Shown: positions 54,226-63,909 of the stretch, piece by piece
How the letters are laid out: the number at the start of each line of letters is the position of its first letter
Position numbering within the stretch: the first letter of the stretch is position 1
Source: Sutcliffiella horikoshii
GTDB taxonomy: Bacteria > Bacillota > Bacilli > Bacillales > Bacillaceae_I
Length of the DNA stretch: 64,000 bases
Direction of reading: 5' to 3'
Assembly (NCBI RefSeq): GCF_020524325.1
Contig: NZ_JAIVKY010000007.1
Coordinates: 186,001-250,000 of the forward strand
Made by a program: the position numbers and the translations under genes
The notes under the pieces: generated by a model
Told to the model about the DNA's origin: nothing
Databases searched by the model: none
What the model saw: the letters and a program-made list of their open reading frames with translations, nothing else

Positions 54226-54354
54226 TGTTAATTGGAGCAAAAGGCGAAGACACAAGCGGAGGAGTAGCGACATTGTTGAGACCCTGCAGTGCAGCGAGGA
54301 GGCTCAAGGTTGCCCCGCGGAAAGCGGAGCCATTTGCGAAAATTAACAGCGGTG
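54226..54354 (+). repeat. 130-nt structured intergenic repeat, copy 5, inside the nuo operon
   Basis: Arms CTGTTAATT / AATTAACAG; inner TTGAG/CTCAAG; GCGAGGAGGCTCAAG and CCGCGGAAAGCGGA as in other copies. It is the only large gap in the nuo operon, between nuoH and nuoI, and has no T run after it, so transcription must pass through it. Confidence 0.8.
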
Positions 54355-54420
54355 TAGAAAGCAATAAAAAACTCACTTTCATTACTAAAAGGGGTAACGG
54401 AAGAATAGGGGTGAAGCGAA

Positions 54421-54840
54421 ATGCTCGGTCTTGCAAAAGGTTTAAAATATACCCTACAAAACTTAACGAAGAAAAAAGTAACCTATGATTACCCAAACGA
54501 ACCGCTTCCACTACCGGATCGGTTCCGCGGCATCCAAAAATTTTACCCGGAAAAATGCATAGTCTGCAACCAGTGTTCCAACATCTGCCCGACAGACTGC
54601 ATCCAACTTACCGGGAAAAAACATCCGGATCCAACGAAAAAAGGGAAAATCATCGACACATACGATATCAACTTTGAAATTTGCATCCTCTGCGACCTCT
54701 GTACAGAAGTCTGCCCTACAGAGGCCATCATCATGACTAACAACTTTGAGCTTGCCGAATACAGCCGTGATCGACTTTTCAAAGACCTTCAGTGGCTCGA
54801 TGAAAATGATACGAACATCAGAAAGGAGAATAAAGCATGA
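54421..54840 (+). CDS. nuoI: NADH-quinone oxidoreductase subunit I
   Basis: Ferredoxin-like subunit with two 4Fe-4S clusters: CIVCNQCSNICP and CILCDLCTEVCP, spaced by a 30-residue loop. 139 aa. AGGGGTGAAG precedes the ATG. Without NuoEFG, this is a likely entry point for electrons from a ferredoxin-like donor. Confidence 0.95.
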   Translation: MLGLAKGLKYTLQNLTKKKVTYDYPNEPLPLPDRFRGIQKFYPEKCIVCNQCSNICPTDCIQLTGKKHPDPTKKGKIIDTYDINFEICILCDLCTEVCPTEAIIMTNNFELAEYSRDRLFKDLQWLDENDTNIRKENKA

Positions 54841-55376
54841 CGATAACCGGTGAATTCATCGCATTTCTTTTCCTAGCAATCGCTGCGATCGCCGGTGGAG
54901 TACTCATGCTGAACCTGACAAAGGTCGTCCACATGGTGGTAGCCCTGGTGTTCACCTTTATCAGCATCGCCGGCATCTATGTCATGCTCTCCGCTGAATT
55001 CGTAGCGGCTGTCCAGATTCTCATCTATTCTGGGGCCATCACCATCATCATGCTTTTCGGAATCATGCTGACCCGTCACAACGACGAATCCGAAACATCT
55101 GGCTTGGCCCGTAAATTACTCGTCGGCGCAGGTGTCCTCGGCTTTGCAGCAGTCATGTACTTCGGACTCTACAGCCTTGACCTTGGCTCCCAGGAATCAG
55201 CCGACCTGCATGTGAACAACACCGAACAGATTGGTGTAGCCATCTATTCAAAATACGTGATTCCATTTGAATTGACCTCCGTGATCCTGCTCGTGGCACT
55301 TGTCGGAGCGATCATCCTGGCAAGAAGAGATGACGAAGACGCGGAAGTTGTAAAAGAGGAGGCGACCAAGGAATGA
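54837..55376 (+). CDS. nuoJ: NADH-quinone oxidoreductase subunit J
   Basis: Five-helix membrane subunit, 179 aa; [41 protein letters not shown]. Overlaps nuoI and nuoK by 4 nt each. Confidence 0.94.
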   Translation: MTITGEFIAFLFLAIAAIAGGVLMLNLTKVVHMVVALVFTFISIAGIYVMLSAEFVAAVQILIYSGAITIIMLFGIMLTRHNDESETSGLARKLLVGAGVLGFAAVMYFGLYSLDLGSQESADLHVNNTEQIGVAIYSKYVIPFELTSVILLVALVGAIILARRDDEDAEVVKEEATKE

Positions 55377-55687
55377 GCGGAGTTCCATTATCAGCCTACC
55401 TGGTACTAGCACTTATTTTATTCTGTATCGGACTATACGGGGCCCTGACAAAACGCAACACCGTCATCGTCCTGATCTGTATCGAGCTCATGCTGAACGC
55501 CGTCAACATCAATCTTGTCGCATTCAGCAAATTCGGCATCGCACCATCCATCACAGGGCAAGTATTCTCCCTGTTCACCATTACCGTCGCAGCAGCAGAA
55601 GCCGCAGTAGGCCTGGCTATCCTCATAGCCCTCTACCGCAACCGCCGCACCGTTAACATCGACGAAATGAATACACTGAAGAACTAA
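55373..55687 (+). CDS. nuoK: NADH-quinone oxidoreductase subunit K
   Basis: Three-helix membrane subunit, 104 aa, with the two membrane glutamates in [16 protein letters not shown] and the [17 protein letters not shown] helix. Confidence 0.95.
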   Translation: MSGVPLSAYLVLALILFCIGLYGALTKRNTVIVLICIELMLNAVNINLVAFSKFGIAPSITGQVFSLFTITVAAAEAAVGLAILIALYRNRRTVNIDEMNTLKN

Positions 55688-55707
55688 AAAAAAGGGGACT
55701 TGATACG

Positions 55708-57576
55708 ATGATGGAAAATGCCTGGATCATCCCGCTTTTTCCGCTGATCTCCTTTATCCTGTTACTGCTTGTCGGCAAAAGATTGAAAGAATCGAGTGCA
55801 TTCCTCGGAATCGCACTCATCGCTCTATCACTCATCTTTTCCCTCACAGCACTATGGGAGCGGTTTTCAGCACCAACCTTCAAAGCCACATTCGACTGGC
55901 TCCAAATAGGAGACGTCGTACTGACGGCGGGATATGAAGTCAATCAATTAAACGCCTTGATGCTTGTCGTAGTATCACTTGTCAGCTTACTCGTACATAT
56001 TTATTCCAAAGGATACATGCAAGGGGACGACCGTTTCCACGTGTTCTACGCCTACCTGGGCCTGTTTACCTTTGCCATGCTGGCACTTGTCATGTCACCA
56101 AACCTGCTTCAACTCTATATTTTCTGGGAGCTTGTCGGAGTGGGATCATTCTTGCTCATCGGGTTCTACTTTTATAAAAATGAAGCAAAAGCCGCTGCCA
56201 AAAAAGCGTTCATCATGACGCGTATTGGCGATGTCGGGTTATTCATCGGGATCATCCTATTATTCTGGCAGGTTGGCAGTTTCGAATATGATGTGATTTT
56301 TGAAGCAGTCAATGCAGGCGCAATCTCAGCCGGCATGCTGACACTCATTGCCATCCTTATTTTTATCGGAGCAATGGGGAAATCAGGTCAATTCCCGCTA
56401 CACTCCTGGTTACCTGATGCGATGGAAGGTCCAACGCCTGTTTCTGCGCTAATCCACGCCGCAACAATGGTTGCAGCAGGGGTGTATTTGGTGGCAAGCC
56501 TGTTTCCGCTGTTCAACGCCAGCGAAACTGCGCTTATGACGGTCGCCATCGTCGGTGCATTCACCGCTATTTTTGCGGCATCCATCGGCCTTGTTCAAAA
56601 AGATATTAAGAGAGTGCTAGCTTACTCCACCGTCAGTCAGCTCGGCTTCATGATGCTTGCCCTCGGTTCTGCAGGCTATGTGGCAGGGGTCTTCCACCTC
56701 ACCACACACGCATTCTTCAAAGCCTTGCTGTTCCTTGCAGCAGGAAGCGTCATCCATGCCGTCCACACGCAAAACATCGACGAAATGGGCGGTCTTTGGA
56801 AAAAAATGCGCACTACAGGAATCTTATTTTTAATCGGAACCCTTGCCATCACAGGTGTTCCTTTGTTCTCCGGGTTCTTCAGTAAAGAGGAAATCCTCCT
56901 TGCTGCCTGGGTGAACGGAAATCCTTTTCTTTTCTTACTGGCACTGATTGCCGCATTTTTCACGGCATTCTATATGTTCCGCTTGTTCTTCCTTGTTTTC
57001 ACAGGTGAAGCACGCGGAGACCAGCGACATGTCCATGAATCACCTTCTGTCATGACCATTCCTATGATTGTGCTTGGTGTGTTGGCCGTTGTGGCAGGTT
57101 ACATGAACACACCATGGTTCGGCCATTTTCTAGGTGACTGGCTGACAGAAGGGACTATCTCTTACGGACCATCCCATATTGAGGGACCAAAATGGATCAT
57201 GGCTGCTGCCATCCTTGTTTCATTTGCCGGCCTCGGTTTCGCCTACCTGATTTATTTCCGCCGCTCGATCGCGCGCGAAACATTCAGCCAAGGTGCACCG
57301 CATCTTTACAGCATTTTACGCAACAAATACTTTGTCGATGAAATCTACAATATGACGTTCGTCTACGGGACTCGTGTAATCAGCCTGTTCTTGAAATACA
57401 TCGACGAGTTCCTTGTCCAAGGGACGATGAAGGGAATTGCCGCGGCATCCCAACAAATCGGTAGACTTGGAGCCAAAGTGCAGAACGGCCAAACCCAGAC
57501 ATACGGCGCAGTCGCGTTTGTCGGACTCGCCATTCTCATCATCATTTTCGTCTTCACAGGGGGGTACATCGGATGA
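55708..57576 (+). CDS. nuoL: NADH-quinone oxidoreductase subunit L
   Basis: Distal antiporter-like proton pump with the long lateral helix. 622 aa. Key segments: FWELVGVGSFLLIGFY (membrane Glu), GKSGQFPLHSWLPDAMEGPT (Lys and loop), YSTVSQLGFMMLALG, HAFFKALLFLAAGSVIH. AAAAGGGGAC precedes the ATG. Overlaps nuoM by 4 nt. Confidence 0.96.
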   Translation: MMENAWIIPLFPLISFILLLLVGKRLKESSAFLGIALIALSLIFSLTALWERFSAPTFKATFDWLQIGDVVLTAGYEVNQLNALMLVVVSLVSLLVHIYSKGYMQGDDRFHVFYAYLGLFTFAMLALVMSPNLLQLYIFWELVGVGSFLLIGFYFYKNEAKAAAKKAFIMTRIGDVGLFIGIILLFWQVGSFEYDVIFEAVNAGAISAGMLTLIAILIFIGAMGKSGQFPLHSWLPDAMEGPTPVSALIHAATMVAAGVYLVASLFPLFNASETALMTVAIVGAFTAIFAASIGLVQKDIKRVLAYSTVSQLGFMMLALGSAGYVAGVFHLTTHAFFKALLFLAAGSVIHAVHTQNIDEMGGLWKKMRTTGILFLIGTLAITGVPLFSGFFSKEEILLAAWVNGNPFLFLLALIAAFFTAFYMFRLFFLVFTGEARGDQRHVHESPSVMTIPMIVLGVLAVVAGYMNTPWFGHFLGDWLTEGTISYGPSHIEGPKWIMAAAILVSFAGLGFAYLIYFRRSIARETFSQGAPHLYSILRNKYFVDEIYNMTFVYGTRVISLFLKYIDEFLVQGTMKGIAAASQQIGRLGAKVQNGQTQTYGAVAFVGLAILIIIFVFTGGYIG

Positions 57577-59111
57577 ACAGCATATTTCTGACAGCGTTGA
57601 TCTTCGCCCCTCTTTTAGGTATTTTAGTACTTCTTATTACACCAAAAACAAACGTGGAAGCCATCAAAATCGTTGGTTTCCTGGCAACCTTGCCGTCCTT
57701 AATACTCGCACTTATCGCTTTCTGGCAATACAAAGCAGGAGCGGGTCTTGAGCAGTATGCGGTAAAACTTGAATGGATCACATTCGGCAACAAAGATTTG
57801 ACCGATGAAATGTATGGAGCACAAGTATACCAGCCGATCTCCTACGAGCTTGGCATCAACGGCTTCTCGCTCGTTATGATTTTATTGACGGCCGTGCTTT
57901 CCACCCTTGCAGCCATCGCAAGCATCCATGTAAAAAAAGAATGGAAAGGCTATTTCATTCTCTTCCTTCTTTTACAAATCGGAATGCTCGGCGTCTTTGC
58001 TGCGGAAAACCTGCTCTTATTCTTCTTTTTCTTTGAGCTCACCTTGATCCCGATGTTCTTCCTCATCGGTAAGTGGGGCTATTTTGAAAAAGAAAGTGCG
58101 GCATACCGTTTCCTTATCTATAACGGTCTCGGTTCTGCCATTCTATTAATTGTTTTCGTGGTTCTTTTCACCAAAACAGGAACGATGAATATCGCCGAAA
58201 TCACAGCCATGTTCAACGGCAACAGTGACGCCATGTTCCTTGGCGAAGTGTCAGACGACCTGCGCATGGGACTGTTGATTGCATTGCTTGTGGCATTCGG
58301 TATTAAGCTGCCGATTGTGCCGCTCCACAGCTGGATGCTGAAAGTGCACGTGCAAGCACCGCCATCGATCGTCATGCTGCATGCCGGCGTTCTTTTGAAA
58401 ATAGGGGCATTCGGACTTATCCGTTTCGGAGTTGGTATCTTCCCGGAACAATTCGACCAGCTCGCTTTCATTCTAGCAATCTTAGGAGTCGTGAATCTCC
58501 TTTATGGAGCGTTCCTCGCACTCATCCAGACTGATTTCAAAATGGTGCTGGCCTATTCCAGTATCTCGCATATGGGGATTGTCCTAATCGGACTTGCGGC
58601 TTTGAACGAAGCGGGAATCCAAGGCGCAATCTTCCAGGTTGTCTCCCACGGATTTATCGCGGCACTCCTGTTCTTTTTAATCGGAGTGATGTACGAACGC
58701 ACAGGAACGACAGACATCGGCAAGCTTGGGGGACTCGCAAAAGCGATGCCGCTCACAGCCGGATTCTTCCTTGTCGGCGCCATGGCCTCACTCGGTCTGC
58801 CCGGCATGTCTGGATTTGTCAGCGAGTTCCTTGCCTTCATGGGACTTTTCAAGGAAATGCCTGTGGTTGCGGCAGTAGGGACGCTCGGAATCATTTTAAC
58901 AGCGGCATACTTATTGCGCGCGGTGCTTGGCATGACTTTTGGAACGAAAGCAGCAGGCTATAGCGAGAAAGTGGTGGACCTGCGCGGAATCGAATATGTT
59001 CCCGTGTTCGCCATGCTGTTCTTCATCGTCCTGATCGGGGTATACCCTAGCATTCTCGCACAACCGCTGCAAGACACCATCAACGCCATCATTTTAGGGA
59101 TAGGGGGGTGA
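57573..59111 (+). CDS. nuoM: NADH-quinone oxidoreductase subunit M
   Basis: Antiporter-like pump, 512 aa. FFFFELTLIPMFFLIGKWG carries the membrane Glu; VPLHSWMLKVHVQAPPSI the broken helix; LAYSSISHMGIV and HGFIAALLFFLIGVMYERTGT the central axis. ATGA overlap with nuoL. Confidence 0.96.
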   Translation: MNSIFLTALIFAPLLGILVLLITPKTNVEAIKIVGFLATLPSLILALIAFWQYKAGAGLEQYAVKLEWITFGNKDLTDEMYGAQVYQPISYELGINGFSLVMILLTAVLSTLAAIASIHVKKEWKGYFILFLLLQIGMLGVFAAENLLLFFFFFELTLIPMFFLIGKWGYFEKESAAYRFLIYNGLGSAILLIVFVVLFTKTGTMNIAEITAMFNGNSDAMFLGEVSDDLRMGLLIALLVAFGIKLPIVPLHSWMLKVHVQAPPSIVMLHAGVLLKIGAFGLIRFGVGIFPEQFDQLAFILAILGVVNLLYGAFLALIQTDFKMVLAYSSISHMGIVLIGLAALNEAGIQGAIFQVVSHGFIAALLFFLIGVMYERTGTTDIGKLGGLAKAMPLTAGFFLVGAMASLGLPGMSGFVSEFLAFMGLFKEMPVVAAVGTLGIILTAAYLLRAVLGMTFGTKAAGYSEKVVDLRGIEYVPVFAMLFFIVLIGVYPSILAQPLQDTINAIILGIGG

Positions 59112-59118
59112 ACAGGAG

Positions 59119-60648
59119 ATGGATTTAGAAACCTTACTCAGCTTTGATTGGAGTGTCATGGCACCGGAATTCATCATCCTTGGTGTAGCAACCCTTCTTT
59201 CACTACTAGACTTATTTTTATCGAAAAAAATAGACCGGAGACTGCTTGGCTGGCTCGGATTCACCAGCATCCTGGTAGCCCTGGGATTCTTGGTGGGCAT
59301 GTACGATAAGGGTCCGGAAGAAGTCACCACTATTTTATATGAAACATACCGACTCGACAGCTTCGCCATGGCCTTCAAAACGTTGATTCTAGTCGGAGCA
59401 GCCTTCGTGATGCTCATGGCCATCAGCTACGAGCCGAAGGAAGGCTTGCGCGAGTACAGAGGGGAGTTCTTCTACCTCTTGCTACTAGGCGTCCTAGGGG
59501 CCATGATCATGTCCTCAAGCGGCGACTTAATTACGTTATTTGTCGGACTTGAATTATTGTCCCTGGCTTCCTATGTATTAGCAGGCCTGCGCAAAAAGAA
59601 CCTGCAATCCAACGAAGCGGCCATGAAATACGTCATCAACGGCGGAATCGCCACCGCCATCACCCTGTTCGGGATGAGTTACGTGTACGGCCTGACCGGC
59701 ACCACCAACCTGCAGGAAATGTGGATGACACTATCCCAAATCAACGCACGCGACATGCAATACTTACTGGTCATCGCCTTCATGATGATGTTTGTCGGCT
59801 TGTCCTTCAAGCTCGCGACCGCCCCATTCCACATGTGGGCACCAGACGTCTACCAAGGCGCGCCAACACCGGTAACAGCATTCCTTGCAGTCGTATCCAA
59901 AACAGCAGGCTTCATCATCGTCCTGCGCCTGTTTGTGACACTGTTCTTTCCAACGCGATCGGCAGAAGGAGCATCCATGCTGTTCTCGATGGGGGAATTC
60001 ATCGCAGTGTTGGCAGTGGCCTCTATGATCATCGGTAACTTCGTTGCTTTGCGTCAGCGCAACGTCAAGCGGATGTTTGCTTACTCTGGAGTCGCACACG
60101 CCGGGTATCTTTTAGTGCCACTGGCAACCGTTAACTTCATCTTTATTTTTGAAGCAATGTGGTTTTACCTTGTCGCATACCTGTTCATGAACATCGGGGC
60201 ACTAGCGGTACTGCAAGTCGTCACCGCACGTGATGACTCCGAGGATCTGAGCCGATTCGCCGGACTCTACCAGCGCTCACCATTGCTTGCTGTGTTGATG
60301 TCTGTGTTCCTGCTCTCCTTGGCAGGTATCCCGGGAACAGCCGGATTCATCGGGAAATTATCGATCTTTGTCGGTGCCATTTCCGAACCAACCAACGCCT
60401 ACGTCCTGGCATCGGTATTGATTCTGACCACCGTCGTCTCATACTTTTACTATTTCGGAATTATGACACAAATGTTTTTCCGACCGGCGGCAAGCCAAGA
60501 GAAAATTCATGTTCCCATTGGAATCTGGATCACCGTCTTTGTTTGCGCGATCGGAACCCTAGTGCTCGGAATCCTGCCAGGCCTTGCCCTAGACATGTTT
60601 GGAAACAATTTTGATATTTTAAGAGATATCTTGGTACCAGGCAACTAA
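59119..60648 (+). CDS. nuoN: NADH-quinone oxidoreductase subunit N
   Basis: Third antiporter-like pump, 509 aa. FVGLELLSLASYVLAG, SFKLATAPFHMWAPDVYQGA and PTPVTAF, FAYSGVAHAGYLL, GIPGTAGFIGKLSIF. GGGGTGAACAGGAG precedes the ATG. Last gene of the 11-gene operon. Confidence 0.96.
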   Translation: MDLETLLSFDWSVMAPEFIILGVATLLSLLDLFLSKKIDRRLLGWLGFTSILVALGFLVGMYDKGPEEVTTILYETYRLDSFAMAFKTLILVGAAFVMLMAISYEPKEGLREYRGEFFYLLLLGVLGAMIMSSSGDLITLFVGLELLSLASYVLAGLRKKNLQSNEAAMKYVINGGIATAITLFGMSYVYGLTGTTNLQEMWMTLSQINARDMQYLLVIAFMMMFVGLSFKLATAPFHMWAPDVYQGAPTPVTAFLAVVSKTAGFIIVLRLFVTLFFPTRSAEGASMLFSMGEFIAVLAVASMIIGNFVALRQRNVKRMFAYSGVAHAGYLLVPLATVNFIFIFEAMWFYLVAYLFMNIGALAVLQVVTARDDSEDLSRFAGLYQRSPLLAVLMSVFLLSLAGIPGTAGFIGKLSIFVGAISEPTNAYVLASVLILTTVVSYFYYFGIMTQMFFRPAASQEKIHVPIGIWITVFVCAIGTLVLGILPGLALDMFGNNFDILRDILVPGN

Positions 60649-60686
60649 CCAATTGTCACGGTCAAGGAGTATATGATTTAATAAGA

Positions 60687-60716
60687 AAGAAGGAGTTCAC
60701 ACGCTCCTTCTTTTTT
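60687..60716. terminator. nuo operon terminator
   Basis: AAGAAGGAG, loop TTCACACG, CTCCTTCTT and more T residues. Confidence 0.93.
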
Positions 60717-60762
60717 GTGGATTACTATAGGAAGAAACTAATGAAGCAAAGTATATCAAGCT

Positions 60763-60871
60763 GGTGATTGGAGCGAAAGGCTGAGACTCCAGCGGGGGAG
60801 AAACGGTCGGTTGAGACCCGCAGGCTTGCCGGGGAGGCTCAAGCATCGTCCCGCGGAAATCAACAGCGGCG
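60763..60871 (+). repeat. 130-nt structured intergenic repeat, copy 6 (short)
   Basis: Arms CTGGTGATT / AAATCAACAG; inner ACGGTCGGTTGAG / CTCAAGCATCGT. Shorter (about 109 nt) because the AAAGCGAACNCCTGGAACG segment before the closing arm is missing, a natural internal deletion. Ends 47 nt before ywzB. Confidence 0.8.
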
Positions 60872-60917
60872 TATACACAAAGCTTTAATTTAAAATAAAG
60901 AGGAGGCTGATTTCACA

Positions 60918-61148
60918 ATGATTGATTTCGGAGTACAAGCACTCGTCAGCATCATCTCCCACCTACTATTTATCAGCATCACCTGGTGGGCACTCCAAGC
61001 CGTAAATTACGAAAAATGGATGAAGCCAAACAAAGTCGTCCAAATCAGACTACTACTAATCCTAATCACCATCGCCATCGGATCCACAGTCAGCAACTTC
61101 TTCTTGGACTACCTGTTCCTATCACAAAGACTGCCGATGATTTGGTGA
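60918..61148 (+). CDS. ywzB: DUF1146 membrane protein YwzB
   Basis: 76 aa, two membrane helices (ALVSIISHLLFISITWWAL and LLLILITIAIGSTVSNFF) with the conserved WALQAVNYEKWMKPN between them. Function unknown. AGAGGAGG precedes the ATG. Occurs between the atp/nuo operons and ywmB-murAA in Bacillus. Confidence 0.9.
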   Translation: MIDFGVQALVSIISHLLFISITWWALQAVNYEKWMKPNKVVQIRLLLILITIAIGSTVSNFFLDYLFLSQRLPMIW

Positions 61149-61169
61149 AGATAAGTGCAATTCTGAATG

Positions 61170-61197
61170 CCAGGGGGTTCCTTCCCCTGGTTTTTTA
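61170..61197 (+). terminator. ywzB terminator
   Basis: CCAGGGG, short loop, CCCCTGG and six T residues. Confidence 0.93.
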
Positions 61198-61241
61198 GTG
61201 GTAATTTAGTAAACTCTTGATTTTAGATTGCCTCAAACGCT

Positions 61242-61384
61242 CTAAATTACAGCCCAATATAAAATACAAGCGGAAATCCTCTAAATACTGTCCAAACCGA
61301 CGCAATTACAAGCGAAAAAACCAAAAATACTGTCCAACGAAGCTAGAATACTGTCCAAAACACACTAAATACATGCCAATCGAC
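61242..61384. repeat. 21-nt-spaced private-motif array (AAATACTGTCC/AAATTACAAGC)
   Basis: The AAAT anchor recurs with its T at 61247, 61265, 61286, 61306, 61328, 61349 and 61370; steps 18, 21, 20, 22, 21 and 21 nt. Two half-motifs alternate early (TACAAGC or TACAGCC, then TACTGTCC) and the TACTGTCCAA form then repeats. Nothing else recognised up to the REP at 61479. Confidence 0.8.
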
Positions 61385-61457
61385 AAACCACAACAAAAAC
61401 CGACAACCCACCTAAACCTGCCCCAACCCACCACTAACCTTAAATGCCGCCTTCTAG

Positions 61458-61500
61458 ATAAAAGGTGAAATTCCTGCGGGGGTCTGACCCCTTCTCCACA
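61458..61500. repeat. REP-like element before ywmB
   Basis: Core GGGGTCTGACCCC (61479-61491) with leader GGTGAAATTCCTGCG. An open frame that begins here and runs into ywmB has no ribosome site. Confidence 0.75.
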
Positions 61501-61602
61501 AAAAAAAATAAAAACAACAAAAATTTTGACGAACATTTCTATGTATCTCTTACTTCCACATTGGCGACACTGTTTAGTAACAATCAAAGGGGCGTGGGGG
61601 AT

Positions 61603-62439
61603 ATGTTTAACAAGATGGGGAACACAGATGAGGGCTTGATTACTAATACTAAATATACAGAAAAAACGTGGAAACTTTATATTAATAGATTGCTAGGACT
61701 ATTTTTTATTTTCGTAATATGTTTTACGGGGGTAATTCTTGGGAATGAAAGAAGCAGAGCTCAATTACCAAACGATATCAGTACTGAGATACTTGAAATC
61801 GCAGAAGTTTTTCAAAAGGAGAAAATTAATGTTCAGGAATGGAAACTTTATGGGCGGAAGAACGTCTATAAAATTAGGGATTTAGTCACTTTTCAAAAAG
61901 AGGTAAATCGTTTAAAACAGAATATGGGCCATCTTAGTTGGAATGTGATGGAAGAAGAGGATCAATGGAAGGCAGTTGGGACTCATTATAATGACTTATT
62001 AAAGCAAGAGGAGACTCTTCAGCTCATCACCACCCACACAAACTCATCCCAAACATCGTATGTATTATATGAGGTAACTGGGTATGGTTGGGAAAAGCCT
62101 ATAGCAACAGACATAATAAACAACTTCCATTCGAATCTTTCCAAAATTTCTCACGAAGACTTTGAAATATTTAGTTGTATGACTGGCGATTTCAGTGCTA
62201 AAATTGAAGGTGGTTTGCAAAATACGACAAATATTTTGCTAGACGCATTTTCAGCACAAATAGTTGAAGAGATTCAGGAAGAGACCTTTGTATCAATTTC
62301 AGCATATACTGATGCATGGAATAATGTTCTTCCGACACATCAGGGAAAGATGAACTTACAAATTGGGTTACGAACACAAGGAATGGGCGATAAGACTACC
62401 GTGATTGTAGGCACGCCAATTATTACTGTTGAATATTAA
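61603..62439 (+). CDS. ywmB: YwmB family protein (TATA-box-binding-like)
   Basis: 278 aa from ATG 61603, which follows GGGGGAT at good spacing; upstream codons derive partly from a REP. One membrane/signal segment ([18 protein letters not shown], about residues 29-46) then an extracytoplasmic domain of the YwmB family; [17 protein letters not shown] and a second half with [24 protein letters not shown]. Function unknown; conserved upstream of murAA and spoIID. Its somewhat lower GC and weaker conservation fit the family. Confidence 0.82.
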   Translation: MFNKMGNTDEGLITNTKYTEKTWKLYINRLLGLFFIFVICFTGVILGNERSRAQLPNDISTEILEIAEVFQKEKINVQEWKLYGRKNVYKIRDLVTFQKEVNRLKQNMGHLSWNVMEEEDQWKAVGTHYNDLLKQEETLQLITTHTNSSQTSYVLYEVTGYGWEKPIATDIINNFHSNLSKISHEDFEIFSCMTGDFSAKIEGGLQNTTNILLDAFSAQIVEEIQEETFVSISAYTDAWNNVLPTHQGKMNLQIGLRTQGMGDKTTVIVGTPIITVEY

Positions 62440-62471
62440 TATATAGAATAAAAGACGCGGAGGGGAACGTT

Positions 62472-63776
62472 TTGGAAAAAATCATCGTCCGCGGCGGACA
62501 AAGGTTAAAGGGTACTGTTAAAGTAGAGGGAGCAAAAAACGCAGTACTACCTGTCATCGCCGCAACTTTATTAGCTAGCAAAGGCAAATGCGAAATCTTA
62601 GATGTACCTGAGCTCTCCGACGTTTATACGATTAACGAGGTTTTGCGTTATTTGAATGCCGATGTTGATTTTGAAAATAATCGTATAATTGTCGATGCAA
62701 CAAGAGAGCTTCACACAGAAGCACCGTTTGAATATGTACGAAAAATGCGCGCATCTGTTCTTGTAATGGGATCATTGCTTGCACGTAACGGAAAAGCACA
62801 AATTGCTCTACCTGGAGGCTGTGCCATCGGTTCTAGACCAATCGATCAACATTTAAAAGGATTCGAAGCAATGGGTGCGAAAGTGAAAGTTGGAAATGGT
62901 TATATCGATGCCGAAGTAGACGGAAGATTACAAGGCGCGAAAATATATCTTGATTTCCCAAGCGTGGGAGCAACAGAAAACATCATGATGGCTGCAACTC
63001 TTGCTGAAGGTACAACTATCATGGAAAACGTTGCAAAAGAACCAGAAATCGTGGACTTGGCGAACTTCTTGAACTCAATGGGAGCAAAAGTTCGTGGAGC
63101 AGGTACAGGTACCATCAGAATCGAAGGTGTTTCCGAATTACACGGATGCCAACACAACATCATCCCTGACCGCATTGAAGCAGGTACTTTCATGGTAGCA
63201 GCTGCAATCACAGGCGGAGACGTTATTGTTGAAGGCGCAGTGCCGGAACATTCCAGCTCTTTAATCGCCAAAATGGAAGAAATGGGCGTTAAGTTTGAAG
63301 AAGTCGAAAACGGATTACGCGTTATCGGACCTGAAAAACTGAAATCAATTGACATTAAAACAATGCCTCACCCAGGATTCCCAACAGATATGCAATCCCA
63401 AATGATGTCTCTATTATTGGCGGCTGAAGGCACGAGCATGATTACCGAAACAGTATTCGAAAATCGCTTCATGCATGTTGAAGAGTTCCGTCGTATGAAC
63501 GGCGACATTAAGATCGAAGGACGTTCCGTTGTTATCAATGGACCTTCCAAACTACAAGGTGCAGAAGTGGCGGCAACAGACCTTCGTGCAGCAGCAGCAT
63601 TAACCCTAGCAGGATTAATTGCAGACGGATACACTCGTGTAACCGAGCTAAAACACTTAGATCGTGGATACGTAAACTTCCACAACAAACTAGCAGCACT
63701 AGGCGCAGACATCGAACGCGTAAGCTCCATGGAACAAGAACAAACAGTTATCCTAGAGCAAATCAAAGAAGCCTAA
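62472..63776 (+). CDS. murAA: UDP-N-acetylglucosamine 1-carboxyvinyltransferase 1
   Basis: 434-aa MurA, the usually essential paralog in Bacillus. Lys22-Asn23 in [10 protein letters not shown], catalytic Cys117 in [45 protein letters not shown] start after GGAGGGG. Clearly homologous along its length to murAB at 21034 but a distinct lineage. 32 nt after ywmB, so probably cotranscribed. Confidence 0.96.
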   Translation: MEKIIVRGGQRLKGTVKVEGAKNAVLPVIAATLLASKGKCEILDVPELSDVYTINEVLRYLNADVDFENNRIIVDATRELHTEAPFEYVRKMRASVLVMGSLLARNGKAQIALPGGCAIGSRPIDQHLKGFEAMGAKVKVGNGYIDAEVDGRLQGAKIYLDFPSVGATENIMMAATLAEGTTIMENVAKEPEIVDLANFLNSMGAKVRGAGTGTIRIEGVSELHGCQHNIIPDRIEAGTFMVAAAITGGDVIVEGAVPEHSSSLIAKMEEMGVKFEEVENGLRVIGPEKLKSIDIKTMPHPGFPTDMQSQMMSLLLAAEGTSMITETVFENRFMHVEEFRRMNGDIKIEGRSVVINGPSKLQGAEVAATDLRAAAALTLAGLIADGYTRVTELKHLDRGYVNFHNKLAALGADIERVSSMEQEQTVILEQIKEA

Positions 63777-63818
63777 ACACACCAAAATAGCCAATCATAT
63801 ATCTATATTCTACATTGA

Positions 63819-63850
63819 GGGTCAGACTCCTTTAGGGGTCTGACCCTTTT
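63819..63850 (+). terminator. REP-like element acting as murAA terminator
   Basis: GGGTCAGAC, nine-base loop, GGTCTGACCC and a T run; 42 nt after the murAA stop. The stem is a REP half plus its complement, the clearest case of a REP serving as terminator. Confidence 0.8.
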
Positions 63851-63865
63851 TCTAACTTTTTTGCA

Positions 63866-63909
63866 GGCATTCGACGTGAAGCGCGAAATTCCTGCTGGGG
63901 TCTGACCCC
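63866..63909. repeat. REP-like element, second of the murAA doublet
   Basis: GGCATTCGACGTGAAGCGCG leader, GAAATTCCTGCT and core GGGGTCTGACCCC (63897-63909). No gene is visible in the last 90 nt of the window. Confidence 0.8.

Noticed and set aside
49926-60648. nuoEFG lost by truncation of the window
   Set aside because: The operon is bounded inside the window by its own promoter and terminator and flanked by atpC and ywzB, so the missing genes are absent from this locus.
61465-61602. Extended N-terminus of YwmB
   Set aside because: The upstream codons derive from a REP element and low-complexity Asn/Lys text; a good ribosome site is present only before ATG 61603.
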